NCBI GenBank assembly: GCA_963806935.1
Contig: CAWEAT010000002.1
Span: 62,001 to 126,000 of the forward strand
Direction: 5' to 3'
Length of the DNA: 64,000 nt
Source of the DNA: Roseiarcus sp963806935
GTDB lineage: Bacteria; Pseudomonadota; Alphaproteobacteria; Rhizobiales; Beijerinckiaceae
Position 1 is the stretch's first letter. Each line of letters opens with the position of its first letter. The notes below the pieces were generated by a model. The model searched no databases. It saw only the letters and a list, made by a program, of their open reading frames with translations, and was not told the DNA's origin. Position numbers and translations under genes: made by a program. Positions 28,238-38,138 of the stretch are shown here, piece by piece.

Positions 28238-29062
28238 TCAAAAACTCGCGGTCGCCGGGTCGGGACCCATCCGGCCAGTGGGTGAATCAAGCGCTTCGAT
28301 GCGGCGCAAGTCATCCTCGTCGAGCCGGAAATCGAGCGCGCCGATATTCTCCTTCAGGCGTTCAGGTCGTACCGTTTTCGGAATCGCGATCAGGCCGCTG
28401 TCGAGATGCCACCTGATGACGACTTGCGCCGGGGTTTTCCTGTGCTTTGACGCAATGTCGAGGATCGCGGCCTCGCCGAGCAACCCGCCCCGGCCGAGTG
28501 GACTCCAGGACTCCGTTTTGATTCCGAGATGGTCGTGGAAAGCGCGCAAAGCCGTCTGCTGGAACCGCGGGTGAAGCTCGATCTGATTGACGGCCGGCGC
28601 AACCCCGGTCTCGGCGATGATCCGCTCGAGGTGCTCGCGAGTGAAATTCGAGACCCCGATCGACCGGACCCTGCCCTCTTTTTGCAGACGGATGAGCGCC
28701 TTCCAGCTTTCGACATAAAGCTTGGCGCGCGGACGCGGCCAATGGATCAGGTAGAGGTCGAGCTTATCGCGACTGAGCCGCCTCATGCTCGCGTCGAACG
28801 CGCGCAAAGTCTCGTCGAAGCCATGATCGGAATTACCGAGTTTCGTCGTGATGAACACGTCGGGGCGGCCGGCAAGGGCATCGCCGACGCCTTGCTCGTT
28901 CCGATACATCGACGCCGTGTCGACCAGCCGATAGCCTTCGTCGACGGCCATCCGCACGATTCGCTCGGTCTCGTCGGGCGGCGTCTGGAAAACCCCAAGT
29001 CCGAACTGCGGCATCATCGCGCCGTCGTTGAGAGACAACGTCGGTTGGGCCTCGGTGGTCAT
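28238..29062 (-). CDS. aldo/keto reductase (AKR5-like, DkgA/B group)
   Basis: A 274-residue NADPH-dependent reductase. The start MTTEAQPTLSLNDGAMMPQFGLGVF is the usual beta-hairpin and first strand. The catalytic tetrad is visible: Asp and Tyr in VDTASMYRNE, Lys in TTKLGN and His in YLIHWP. The family blocks GVSNFTREHLERI and QIELHPRFQQ are present, with the cofactor-binding IPKTVRPERLKEN near the C-terminus. The sequence is closest in style to 2,5-diketo-gluconate or methylglyoxal reductases. The substrate cannot be fixed from sequence. Confidence 0.92.
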   Translation of the reverse strand: MTTEAQPTLSLNDGAMMPQFGLGVFQTPPDETERIVRMAVDEGYRLVDTASMYRNEQGVGDALAGRPDVFITTKLGNSDHGFDETLRAFDASMRRLSRDKLDLYLIHWPRPRAKLYVESWKALIRLQKEGRVRSIGVSNFTREHLERIIAETGVAPAVNQIELHPRFQQTALRAFHDHLGIKTESWSPLGRGGLLGEAAILDIASKHRKTPAQVVIRWHLDSGLIAIPKTVRPERLKENIGALDFRLDEDDLRRIEALDSPTGRMGPDPATASF

Positions 29063-29282
29063 TGCGCGTCCTTATGTTGGCGAGGCGAAAGAAAGCATGG
29101 ACCATGCCTTGACCCAACTCGCAGCGGTGGGCAAGCAATCGGAGCCCGAGCCGAGGCTTGCGACGCTCGCGGGCTTTGGGAGATCGATTGGCCCCTCGAC
29201 CGAGGGTGCGCAAAGCCCGGTTCGGCGCCATATATAGGGCTCCCGAGCTTCATCTGGCAGCGTCGTTGAGGAGCTAAACCGC

Positions 29283-32200
29283 TTGCTGCGCAACCCGGAA
29301 CCAGGATCGACCCTAGCCGCAAAGGCTGGCGCGGAAGCCGATTCCGCGCCGCCTTCGCAGGCGACCGCCGCAGACCCTGTTCCATCCGGCGGTCGCGAGC
29401 TGGTTTGCCGACAGCTTCGCCGCGCCGACTCCCGCCCAGATCGAAGCCTGGCCGGCAATCAAGGCCGGCCGCCATACCCTCATCGCCGCGCCGACCGGAT
29501 CGGGCAAAACGCTTGCGGCCTTTTTGGCGGCGATCGACGACCTGGTCCGGCAGGGCCTTGAGGGCCGGCTCGCCGACGCGACCCAGGTCGTCTATGTTTC
29601 TCCGCTCAAGGCGCTGTCGAACGATATCCACCGCAATCTTGAGGCCCCGCTCGCCGGCATCCGGGAACGGTTGAGCCGCAGCGGCCTGGCCGATGTTGAA
29701 ATCCGCACCTGGGTCCGAACCGGCGACACCCCGCCTGCCGAGCGCGTGCGGATGGCCCGCCGCCCGCCGCATATCCTGGTGACGACGCCGGAGTCGCTCT
29801 ACGTTCTGCTCGGCTCGGAGTTGGGGCGAGCGATGCTTGCGACCGCCCGCTCGGTCATCGTCGACGAAATCCACGCCGTCGCGCCAAATAAACGCGGCGC
29901 CCATCTCGCGCTATCGCTCGAAAGGCTGGCGGCGCTCTGCGGCGATCGCCTGCAGCGGATCGGCCTCTCCGCAACACAAAAGCCGATCGACGCCATCGCC
30001 CATTTCCTCGCCGGCGACGCCACGAACGGCAGGGCCGGCGCGGAGGTTGCGATCATCGACGCAGGGCATCAGCGGCCGCGCGACCTGAGCGTGGAAATCC
30101 CCGATTCGCCGCTCGAGACCGTGATGTCGAAGGAGGTGTGGACCCAAGTCTATGTCCGCCTCGCCAGGCTGATCGAGGAGCACCGCACCACGCTCGTGTT
30201 CGTCAACACCCGCCGCATGGCGGAACGGGTCGCGCGCGAGCTTACGGAGCGTCTCGGCGAACGCGCCGTCACGGCCCATCATGGCAGCATGGCCAAGGAG
30301 CTCAGGCTGTCAGCCGAACAGCGGCTGAAAGGCGGCGAGCTGAAGGCCCTGGTGGCGACCGCCTCGCTCGAGCTCGGGATCGATATCGGCGATGTCGACC
30401 TCGTCTGTCAGATCGGTTCGCCGCGGTCGATCGCGACCTTCTTGCAGCGCGTCGGAAGGTCCGGCCACGCCATCGGCGGGACACCCAAGGGACGACTGTT
30501 TCCACTCTCGCGCGACGACCTCGTCGAATGCGCGGCGCTGGTCGACAGCGTCCGCCGCGGCGAGCTCGACCGGCTACAGATCCCCGACCGGCCGCTCGAC
30601 GTGCTTGCCCAGCAGATTGTCGCCGAAGTCGCGGCGCAGGATTGGCCGGAAGCCGCGCTCTACGATCGGCTGCGGCGGGCCTGGCCTTTCCGCTCGCTTG
30701 GGCGCGACGACTTTGACACCGTCGTCCGGATGCTCGCGGAGGGCTTCGCCACCCGGCGGGGCCGCCGTGGCGCGCTCATTCATCGTGACGCAGTCAATCT
30801 CGTCTTGCGTGGCCGACGCGGCGCGCGGACGACCGCGCTCACCTCCGGGGGCACGATTCCGGACACCGCCGACTATCAGGTTGTGCTCGAGCCGGAGAAT
30901 CAGGTCATCGGCTCGGTCAACGAGGATTTCGCCGTCGAAAGCATGGCCGGCGACATCTTTCAGCTCGGCAACGCCTCCTATCGCATTCAGCGGGTCGAGC
31001 GCGGGACCGTCCGGGTCGAGGACGCCAAAGGGCAGCCTCCGACCATTCCCTTCTGGCTCGGCGAGGCGCCCGGCCGCACGGACGAGCTTTCCACGTCCGT
31101 ATCGCGGCTGCGCGCCGAAGTCGCATCGCGGCTCGGGTCCGACGCGTCAGGGACCTCGGCCCGACGTTGGCTGGCTCAGGAGGTCGGCGTCGACCCGCCG
31201 GCCGCCGACCAGCTCGTCGACTATCTTGCCGCGGCCAACGCGACCTTCGGCTGTCTGCCGACCCAGGACGAGATCGTCTTCGAGCGCTTCTTCGACGAGG
31301 CGGGCGGCATGCAGCTTCGTCATCCACGCGCCGTTCGGCAGCCGCATCAATCGCGCCTGGGGCTTGGCGCTGCGCAAGCGCTTCTGCCGCAAATTCAATT
31401 TCGAGCTGCAGGCGGCGGCGACGGAAGACAATATCGTCCTCTCGCTGACCACGGCGCATAGTTTCGAGCTCGGCGACGTCGCGCGTTACCTCAATTCAAA
31501 CAGCGTGCGAGCGGTGCTCATCCAGGCGATGCTCGACGCGCCGATGTTCACGACGCGCTGGCGCTGGGTCGCCGGAGTGTCGCTTGCGCTCCCCCGCTTT
31601 CGCGCCGGCAAGAAGGTTGCGCCACAACTCCTGCGCATGCAGGCGGAAGATCTGGTCGCGGCGGTGTTCCCCGACCAGATCGCCTGCGCCGAGAATCTGG
31701 TCGGCGAGCGCGAGGTCCCCGACCATCCCCTCACCAATCAGGCGATCAGCGACTGCTTGCACGAGGCGATGGACATCGAGGGGCTGGAGCGGCTTCTCGC
31801 TCGCCTTGAAGCAGGAGACATTCGAATCGTTCCGTGCGATCTGACCGAGCCGTCGCCGCTCGCTCTCGAGGCGCTGAACGCCAGACCCTACGCTTTCCTC
31901 GACGACGCGCCGCTGGAAGAGCGCCGGACGCAGGCGGTCATGGCGCGGCGATGGCTCGATCCGCGAAGCGCCTCAGAGCTTGGCCGGCTCGACCCGGAGG
32001 CCATCGCCAAGGTTCAATCCGAGGCCTGGCCCGATCCGATCAACGCCGAGGAGCTGCATGACGCCCTGCTGTGGCTGGGGGCGCTGACCGAGGCCGAGGT
32101 TCGCCAAGCGCCGACATGGCGCGAATGGCTCGACGCGCTCGCCCGCGACAAGCGCGTCGCTCGTTTGAAAACGCCTCGGGCCGGGCTCTGGATACCGGCC

Positions 32201-33702
32201 GAGCGGCTGAACCAGTTCCTCGCCCTGTGGCCGGAGGCGCGGCTCGAGCCTGAGATCGCGCCGCCTCCCGACCAGGCCGCGACGACGTGGTCGCGCGACG
32301 AGGCGCTGATCGAGATCCTGCGCGGCAGGTTCGAGGGGGTCGGGCCGGTAACCCCGACAATGTTGACGGCGCCGCTTGGAACTCGAGCCGGGCGCGGCCG
32401 CGACCGCGCTGGCCGCGCTCGAAAGCGAAGGGGCGATCATCAGAGGCCGCTTCCTTCCCGGCGTCAACGACGAGCAATGGTGCGACCGTCGCCTGCTGGC
32501 GCGCGTCCACCACTACACAGTGCGGCGACTGCGGTCGGAAATCGATCCTGTCGCCGCGCGGGACTTCCTCCGCTTCCTGTTCGCCTGGCAGCATGTATCG
32601 GAGGAGACGCGGCTCGAGGGGCCCGAACTCGCTGCCCGCCGTTCTGAGCTCGCTCGAAGGATTCGAGGCGCCGGCCAAGGCTTGGGAGACCGAGATCCTG
32701 CCGGCGCGGCTCAAGGGGTACCAGGCGTCGTGGCTCGACGCCCAATGTCTGGCCGGCCGGACGGCCTGGGCGCGATTGACCCCGCCCGCCGCAGCGAATG
32801 GTCGCACGCGCCACGCGACGCCGGTCGGCGCGACGCCAATCGCCCTTGTCGAGCGTCGCCGGGCGCCTCAGTGGATCGCGCTGACGCCGCCAACCGGCGC
32901 GGCGCCGCTGAGCGGACGCGCCGAGGCGGTGCTCGACTGCCTCAGGGCCCGCGGCGCGATGTTCTTCGACGAACTGGCGGATTCCTCGCGTCTGCTGCGT
33001 CATGAGCTCGAGCAGGCGCTCGGCGAACTCGTGGCGCTCGGCCTCGCGTCTTCCGACAGCTTCGGCGGCTTGCGGGCTTTGCTGACGCCGTCGGGCCAGC
33101 GCAAGCCGCCCCCCGGCGCGAGGCGGCGCGGGCGCGTGCTCGCCTTCGACATCGAGAGCGGCGGCCGCTGGTCGACGATCGGCCGCGCGCGAACCGCCGG
33201 CGGCGGCGATGAAGCCCGCGCCGAGGCGATCGAATACGCAGCCCGCGTGCTCCTGAGACGCTACGGCGTCGTCTTCTGGCGCCTGTTGGCGCAGGAGCCG
33301 GGATGGCTGCCGCCCTGGCGCGACCTATTGAGAGTGTACCGCCGGCTCGAGGCCCGGGGGGAGATTCGCGGCGGCCGCTTCGTCGCCGGTTTCTCCGGCG
33401 AGCAGTTCGCGCTTCCCGATGCGGTTGGCCTCATGCGCGAGATTCGCCGCAAGCCTTCGTCCGGCGAGTGGGTGTCGCTCTCCGGCGCCGATCCGCTCAA
33501 CCTGATCGGAATCCTGACCCCAGGCCAAAGGCTGGCGGCGCTTACCGCCAATCGCGTCGTCTACCGCGACGGCCTGCCCATCGCAGCGCTGACCGGCGGC
33601 AAGGCGCAGTTCCTGACCGAGCTCGAGGACGCGGAGCAGTGGGAGGCCGAGAAGCGGCTGGTGCGGTCGGCGGCGCGGGGCATGCTCGCGGACCTGGTTT
33701 GA
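29283..33702 (+). CDS. lhr: Lhr-type ATP-dependent DNA helicase, several one-base shifts
   Basis: A protein of about 1,450 residues in at least four frame segments. One extra base near 31317, 32375 and 32622 restores a continuous Lhr. A further shift near 29380 is probable, because the frame carrying motif I meets a stop at 29314 with no ATG, GTG or TTG between; the start (TTG 29283) is therefore a guess. Helicase motifs are clear: Walker A APTGSGKT, DEIHAV box, SATQK, then QRVGRSGHA of motif VI. The Lhr core and winged-helix regions follow. Lhr helicases unwind DNA:RNA and damaged DNA with 3'-5' polarity. All shifts are single extra bases. Confidence 0.85.
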
Positions 33703-33910
33703 GCGCCTTTTGCCCCCGATCAGCGGCCGCGAGGATGATCGTCCTTTGGGTCTTCTTGCCTTATGGCCGTTTCAGGCCGCCTCCCGTCCCTCACCCGGGC
33801 TCGATTGACCGGGCGCGTCCGGTTTGCTAGCCAAGGCGACGACAATGAAATGTCACATGGCGGCGCGAATCGCCTGAGGTACCGCAACGATGAGGGGGGC
33901 GTCGCAAGTG

Positions 33911-34372
33911 ATGACACGTCGGGGCGGCGCGTTCGCGCTGGTTGGTCTTCTTGCCGCTTTCATCGCCGGCTGCGGCGAAACGCCGCCGCCCACGCCCGCG
34001 ATCGTCGCCCCCGCGGTCTCTGCGGATCAGCTCGTCGGCAAGTGGGGCTTCGCCGCCTATCACAAGGACGAGGATCGGGCGCGGACCATGAAGGAGGCGG
34101 CTGCTCAGTGCAATCGGCCTTATGTCATCGACAAAGGGCCGAACGGCGGCGTGATGATGAACATGGCCGACCAGAAGGAATTGTCCGAATTGGTGTTGAA
34201 GGCCGGCGCCAACGGCCAGACATTCCTTGGACCCCCCGGCGACGCCGGCACGGCCGATGATCGCATCGTGAGCAACGTCGATCCGAATTCGTTCACGACG
34301 GTCTGGGTTGATCCTGACAACGCAAGTCGCTATGGCACTTCGGTGTACGTGCGATGCGGCGTTAAACGCTGA
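33911..34372 (+). CDS. putative lipoprotein of unknown function
   Basis: A 153-residue protein. The start MTRRGGAFALVGLL was taken rather than an ATG 7 codons upstream, because it directly precedes the h-region. A lipobox LAAFIAGC gives a predicted lipidated cysteine near residue 20. The mature part begins with a Pro-rich linker (ETPPPTPAI) and includes LVGKWGFAAYH, which recalls small lipocalin-like or AprI-type domains, and one conserved-looking Cys pair. It lies upstream of an L,D-transpeptidase on the same strand, so an envelope role is plausible. No family is assigned. Confidence 0.65.
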   Translation: MTRRGGAFALVGLLAAFIAGCGETPPPTPAIVAPAVSADQLVGKWGFAAYHKDEDRARTMKEAAAQCNRPYVIDKGPNGGVMMNMADQKELSELVLKAGANGQTFLGPPGDAGTADDRIVSNVDPNSFTTVWVDPDNASRYGTSVYVRCGVKR

Positions 34373-34424
34373 TCGGCGATCAAATCAGGAATTCCGCCCT
34401 ACATTTCCATTCGACGGAGTGCGC

Positions 34425-35045
34425 ATGAGAGTTCGAGCAGGTTTGTTGTTGCGGGTTGCGTTGGGCGCGGCGTTCGCGGTTCTGGCCGGCGCCGGCGCCG
34501 GCGCGCAGAACGCGGTCCCCGGCCGGGACGAGATGAATGTCGTCGACCAACCCGGATACCAGCCGTCGCCAGAGGAGGAACAACTCACTGGCGCTTATGA
34601 GAAGCAGGAAGTTTTCTTCCGGACCACGGAAGCGCCTGGCACCATCATCATCGACACCCAGAACCGCTTCCTTTACCTGGTCCAGGGTAACAACCGGGCC
34701 CTTCGCTACGGCATTGGCGTCGGCCGCGAAGGCTTCACATGGTCCGGCTTGCAGAGAATTTCCCGCAAGCTGGAATGGCCGGACTGGCGGCCGCCGCCGG
34801 AAATGATCGAGCGCCAGCCCTATCTCCCCCGGTTCATGGCCGGCGGTCCGGGCAATCCCCTCGGCGCCCGCGCGATGTATCTCGGCGGCACGGTCTATCG
34901 AATCCACGGCACGAACCAGCCGCAGACGATCGGACACGCAGTGTCTTCCGGTTGCTTCCGGCTGGTGAACGAGGACGTGATCGATCTCTACAGCCAGGTG
35001 CCGGTCGGCACCAAGGTGATCATCAAGCAGGCGGTTGCGCTGTAG
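34425..35045 (+). CDS. L,D-transpeptidase (YkuD domain)
   Basis: A 206-residue exported protein. The start MRVRAGLLLRV gives a signal peptide ending AGAGAGAQ. The YkuD domain carries the catalytic block HGTNQPQ and SSGCFRLVNEDVIDLY, with the nucleophile Cys in SGC. IIIDTQNRFLYLV is the usual first strand. By family knowledge it forms 3-3 peptidoglycan cross-links or anchors proteins to peptidoglycan in the periplasm. It follows the lipoprotein gene by about 50 bp. A GC-rich tract with repeated GAAACCGA-like words separates it from the next gene. Confidence 0.93.
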   Translation: MRVRAGLLLRVALGAAFAVLAGAGAGAQNAVPGRDEMNVVDQPGYQPSPEEEQLTGAYEKQEVFFRTTEAPGTIIIDTQNRFLYLVQGNNRALRYGIGVGREGFTWSGLQRISRKLEWPDWRPPPEMIERQPYLPRFMAGGPGNPLGARAMYLGGTVYRIHGTNQPQTIGHAVSSGCFRLVNEDVIDLYSQVPVGTKVIIKQAVAL

Positions 35046-35108
35046 AATCCGGCGCGCCGAAGCCCGAAACCGAGCCGCCGAAGCCCCGAAACCGAATCGA
35101 GACCGCTC

Positions 35109-36126
35109 ATGCTGAAGGTGACACCGCTTCTCGCGCTCGCGGCGGTCGTGGGGTTCGGCGCCGCCGCCGAAGCCCAGACCACCCTCAAATCCGTGCAGGA
35201 CCGCGGCTCGCTTGTCTGTGGCGTCAATCAGGGTCTCGAGGGCTTCGGGAACAAGGACGACAAGGGCCAATGGTCCGGCTTCGACGTCGATTTCTGCCGG
35301 GCGCTGGCGGCGGTGATCTTCAACGATCCCTCGAAAGTGCAATTTGTGCCGCTTTCGGCCGAAGCGCGGTTCGATGCGCTCAAGAACAAACAGATCGATG
35401 TTTTGTCCCGCAACTCGACCTGGACGATGGGGCGCGAGGGCGATAACGCCGTCGCGTTCCCGGGCGTGACCTATTACGACGGCCAGGCGTTTCTCGTTCC
35501 CAAGAGCCGGAACGTGCAATCGGCGCTCGAGCTCGACGGCAGCAAGGTCTGCGTGCAGCCGGGCACGACAACGGAGCCCAATTTCACCGACTTCTTCGAC
35601 GCCAACCACATGAAATACGAGGCGGTGCACGAAGGAAACGCGGCCGACATGATCGCCGCGTACCAGGCCGGTCAATGCAATACGATGACGACCGACGAGT
35701 TCGGCGCTGTTTGCGATCCGCCAGCAGCTCGCCAAACCCGGCGACAGCATGATCCTGCCCGACGTCATCTCCAAGGAGCCTCTTGGTCCGGTCGTAAGAC
35801 AGGACGACATGCAGTGGTTCAATATTGTCAAGTGGGTCAATTTCGCCCTCATCAACGCCGAAGAGCTCGGCGTCAGCTCCAAGACCCTCGACGAGGCGCT
35901 GAAGTCCCAGAAGCCCTCGGTCAAGCGGCTTCTCGGAACGGAGGGGGACTTCGGCAAGCCGTTCGGCCTCACCCAGGACTGGGCGGTCCGCGCCATCCGG
36001 GCGGTCGGCAATTACGCCGAAGTGTTCAACCGCAACGTCGGCGCCGATTCGAAGCTTGGGATTCCGCGCGGGCTGAACGAACTCTGGGATAACGGCGGCA
36101 TCCTGTACGCCCCGCCGATCCGATAG
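35109..36126 (+). CDS. aapJ: general L-amino-acid ABC transporter binding protein (AapJ/BztA-like), one-base shift
   Basis: About 338 residues once an extra base near 35703 is removed. The first part has a signal peptide (AAVVGFGAAAEAQ) and the mature start TLKSVQDRGSLVCGVNQGLEG, with FDVDFCRALAAVIF and VCVQPGTTTEPNF. After the shift it continues ALFAIRQQLAKPGDS and MILPDVISKEPLGPVVR through GIPRGLNELWDNGGILY. These are hallmark AapJ/BztA segments. The usual aapQMP permease and ATPase genes do not follow; the next gene is on the other strand. It may work with a transporter encoded elsewhere. Confidence 0.88.
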
Positions 36127-36156
36127 CCCCCAGCTGCGCTCGCGCCTGACGCGGGT

Positions 36157-36393
36157 CTAATCCGGCACCCACGTCCTGCCTTCGTAGTGCCCGCCCTTGG
36201 ATGCGGGCGCCGGCGTATCCGCAGGTTTCGGTTTGTCGGGCGGCGGCCGGTAGACCGGCTTTGGGGTGTAATTCTGCGCCGGCGGCGGGACGACAAGCAC
36301 GGGCGGATAGATGAACTGGGCGCAGGCGGGGAGCGGCGCGCCGGCGCTAAAGAGCACGAGCCCTGCGGCAAACCGAGCGGCGTTGGTCTTCAT
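36157..36393 (-). CDS. small exported proline-rich hypothetical protein
   Basis: A 78-residue protein starting at ATG 36391-36393. It has a signal peptide (AGLVLFSAGAPLPACAQ) followed by an extended Pro/Lys/Tyr-rich stretch (PVYRPPPDKPKPADTPA) and a final GGHYEGRTWVPD. The composition suggests a periplasmic linker-like or wall-associated peptide. I know no function. It is convergent with the aapJ-like gene, about 30 bp apart. Confidence 0.6.
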   Translation of the reverse strand: MKTNAARFAAGLVLFSAGAPLPACAQFIYPPVLVVPPPAQNYTPKPVYRPPPDKPKPADTPAPASKGGHYEGRTWVPD

Positions 36394-36692
36394 CGACGCG
36401 TTCCTTGTCCGCTTCTCGCCCGGCGCAATGCAGAAACGCACGGCCCGGTAGGGAAACGACCCCAGCCGGAACCGACGCACGCCATTCGCCTCTTTGCGTC
36501 GTCCGTTAGGCGCCAACTCTCGTCCCGGACCTTCGAACATCGCTTCGCGATCGTTCGCCTCCCCGATCCGGCGCTCGTAGCATATCCAGCGCGCAAACGG
36601 AATTCCCCGCGGCCCGTTGACGCGGCAGAGCGACACCCCCGCGGCTTCGCGAACAAAGCGAGCCCCGCCGAGCGTCGATCCGGGATTTTCGG
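36394..36692. other. gene-free stretch between two small exported proteins
   Basis: 299 bp with no frame of coding character. It should contain the promoter of the proline-rich gene. No hairpin or motif stood out. Confidence 0.4.
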
Positions 36693-37061
36693 CTACTTGT
36701 TTCCGGCTTCGGCCTTCGCCATCGCTTCCTTGCAACCGTCGCTGAGGTCCGCCGCATGCGACTTCATGCACGTCGCGACAGTTCCCTTGCCCGGCTTGAC
36801 GTCGGCGCAAAGCTTCTTGGCGTCCGCCTTGCAGGCCTTGCCGACCGCCGCCGCGCGGATGATCGCCACCTGACAGTCCTCGGACAGGTCGGAGAAATGC
36901 GTCTTCATGCAGTCTTTGAGCGCGCGGCCGCCGGACTTCATCTCGTCGCCGCACTGCGTCTTGATGTCCGACGCGCAGATCTTGCCGAGCGAGGCGGAGG
37001 AAGCCGAATGCGTCATGATGAGCGCCGCGCCGAGCGCCGCGATGCAGGTCAGTATCTTCAT
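36693..37061 (-). CDS. exported cysteine-rich repeat protein
   Basis: A 122-residue protein. The start MKILTCIAALGAALIM gives a signal peptide ending SASSAS. Two tandem repeats follow, each with regularly spaced cysteines (CASDIKTQCGDE, then DCMKTHFSDLSEDC; CKADAKKLCADV, then TCMKSHAADLSDGC). This is the pattern of cysteine-rich repeat proteins related to the eukaryotic CFR/GLG1 repeat, found as small secreted proteins in alphaproteobacteria. Eight cysteines could form disulfides in the periplasm. The function is unknown. Confidence 0.75.
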   Translation of the reverse strand: MKILTCIAALGAALIMTHSASSASLGKICASDIKTQCGDEMKSGGRALKDCMKTHFSDLSEDCQVAIIRAAAVGKACKADAKKLCADVKPGKGTVATCMKSHAADLSDGCKEAMAKAEAGNK

Positions 37062-37123
37062 GTCGGAAGTCCTTGCATCAGAGAGTGCAAACGAACGACG
37101 CAGCCTACCACGAGGCCGAAGCC

Positions 37124-37624
37124 TCAAGAAGCAATTGTCGGCTTTTCTCCCTCGATCACCATGAGCGTCGATGTCCCGTGCGCCAACAGGCGGCCTCTGG
37201 CGTCGACGATGCGCCCCTCGCAGGAGATGATGCGCCGGCCGCGGCCGACGACGCGCCCTTCGGCGCGGACCCGGCCGGTGTCTTTTGTGATCGGGCGGGA
37301 GAAATTGGCCTTGGTCTCGATCGACGTATAGCTGACGCCTACGGGCAGGATCGTCTGCCCGGCGCAGCCCGTCGCGCTGTCGATCAAGGTCAGCGCCCAG
37401 CCGCCATGGACGACCCCGAGCGGGTTTAGAAGATGCTCGCCGGCGTCGCCCTCGAAGACCGCGAAGCCGTCGCCGACTTCGGTCAGCAGTAACGAGAGCG
37501 TCCGCGCGATCGGCGGCGCCGGCAACCGGCCATCCATCATCGCCTCGAGGAATTCGCGGCCCGACATCAGCCTCGCCTCGGCCGGATCGGCGACGCCGTA
37601 GTCGGGCGAAGCGCTGGTCAGCAT
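37124..37624 (-). CDS. PaaI-type hotdog thioesterase
   Basis: A 166-residue hotdog-fold protein. The start MLTSASPDYGVADPAE was chosen over upstream in-frame ATGs, which would run through the operator region. The PaaI/YdiI active-site block NPLGVVHGGWALTLIDSA is present, followed by VSYTSIETKANFSRPI and the last strand TSTLMVIEGEKP. Such enzymes hydrolyse acyl-CoA or aromatic acyl-CoA esters in the cytosol. It is divergent from a marR gene across 49 bp carrying palindromes, so it is probably the target of that regulator. Confidence 0.88.
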   Translation of the reverse strand: MLTSASPDYGVADPAEARLMSGREFLEAMMDGRLPAPPIARTLSLLLTEVGDGFAVFEGDAGEHLLNPLGVVHGGWALTLIDSATGCAGQTILPVGVSYTSIETKANFSRPITKDTGRVRAEGRVVGRGRRIISCEGRIVDARGRLLAHGTSTLMVIEGEKPTIAS

Positions 37625-37635
37625 CGCTTTTCTCC

Positions 37636-37667
37636 TATGCATGCAGATGCAAATGATGCATATGCAT
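37636..37667. promoter_or_regulatory. probable MarR operator palindromes
   Basis: TGCATGCA (37638-37645) and ATGCATATGCAT (37656-37667) are perfect palindromes 10 bp apart in the 49-bp gap between the thioesterase and marR genes. The centre-to-centre distance is about two helical turns, which fits two MarR dimers on one DNA face. Binding itself is inferred. Confidence 0.6.
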
Positions 37668-37673
37668 ACATCG

Positions 37674-38138
37674 ATGCTGAAGCCGGCGCAACCGATTCCC
37701 AAGACCCTCGTCGCCGACATTCGCGCGGCGGTCGATGGCTGCGCCGGCTGGAACGCCAGGCTCGCCGCGCGCCGCATCACCGCATTCCTCAACCGGCGGA
37801 TGCAGGGCTCGGGCCTTAGCCTCGCCCAGTTCGGGCTGATGGCCCAGATCGCCTCGGCTCACGACGATACGCTCGGCGCGCTCGCCCAGCGGACCGGGCT
37901 CGACCAGTCGACGCTGTCGCGCAACCTGCAGGTGCTCGAATCTTCCGGGCTGATCGAAATCGCCGCCGGCGACAGGGACGCGCGCCGCCGCGCCGTGTGG
38001 CTGACCGAAAAGGGGGCGCGGAGCCTCGAGGCGGGCCTCGCCGACTGGCGGCGCGCCCATGGCGAACTCGCCGAGCGAATCGACCCGGAGGCGGCGCGGC
38101 GTCTGGCCGTCGCGGCCGAGGCGCTGGAGGAGAGCTAG
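37674..38138 (+). CDS. MarR-family transcriptional regulator
   Basis: A 154-residue winged-helix regulator. The start MLKPAQPIPKTL lies just after the palindromes; in-frame ATGs at 37641 and 37653 fall inside them and would give a His/Met-rich leader. The recognition helix and wing are seen in TGLDQSTLSRNLQVLESSG and RDARRRAVWLTEKG, typical of MarR. It is divergent from the thioesterase gene, so it probably represses both genes and is relieved by a phenolic or acyl-type ligand. Its 3' end overlaps the convergent PEP-CTERM gene by 4 bp. Confidence 0.88.
   Translation: MLKPAQPIPKTLVADIRAAVDGCAGWNARLAARRITAFLNRRMQGSGLSLAQFGLMAQIASAHDDTLGALAQRTGLDQSTLSRNLQVLESSGLIEIAAGDRDARRRAVWLTEKGARSLEAGLADWRRAHGELAERIDPEAARRLAVAAEALEES

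Noticed and set aside
30392..32647. Separate helicase genes for each frame segment of Lhr
   Set aside because: The segments align end to end as one Lhr protein with motifs in the correct order and no start signals of their own.
36394..36954. Minus-strand frame upstream of the proline-rich protein
   Set aside because: The upstream part has no coding character and overlaps the certain cysteine-rich gene. Only the last 78 codons with a signal peptide are kept.
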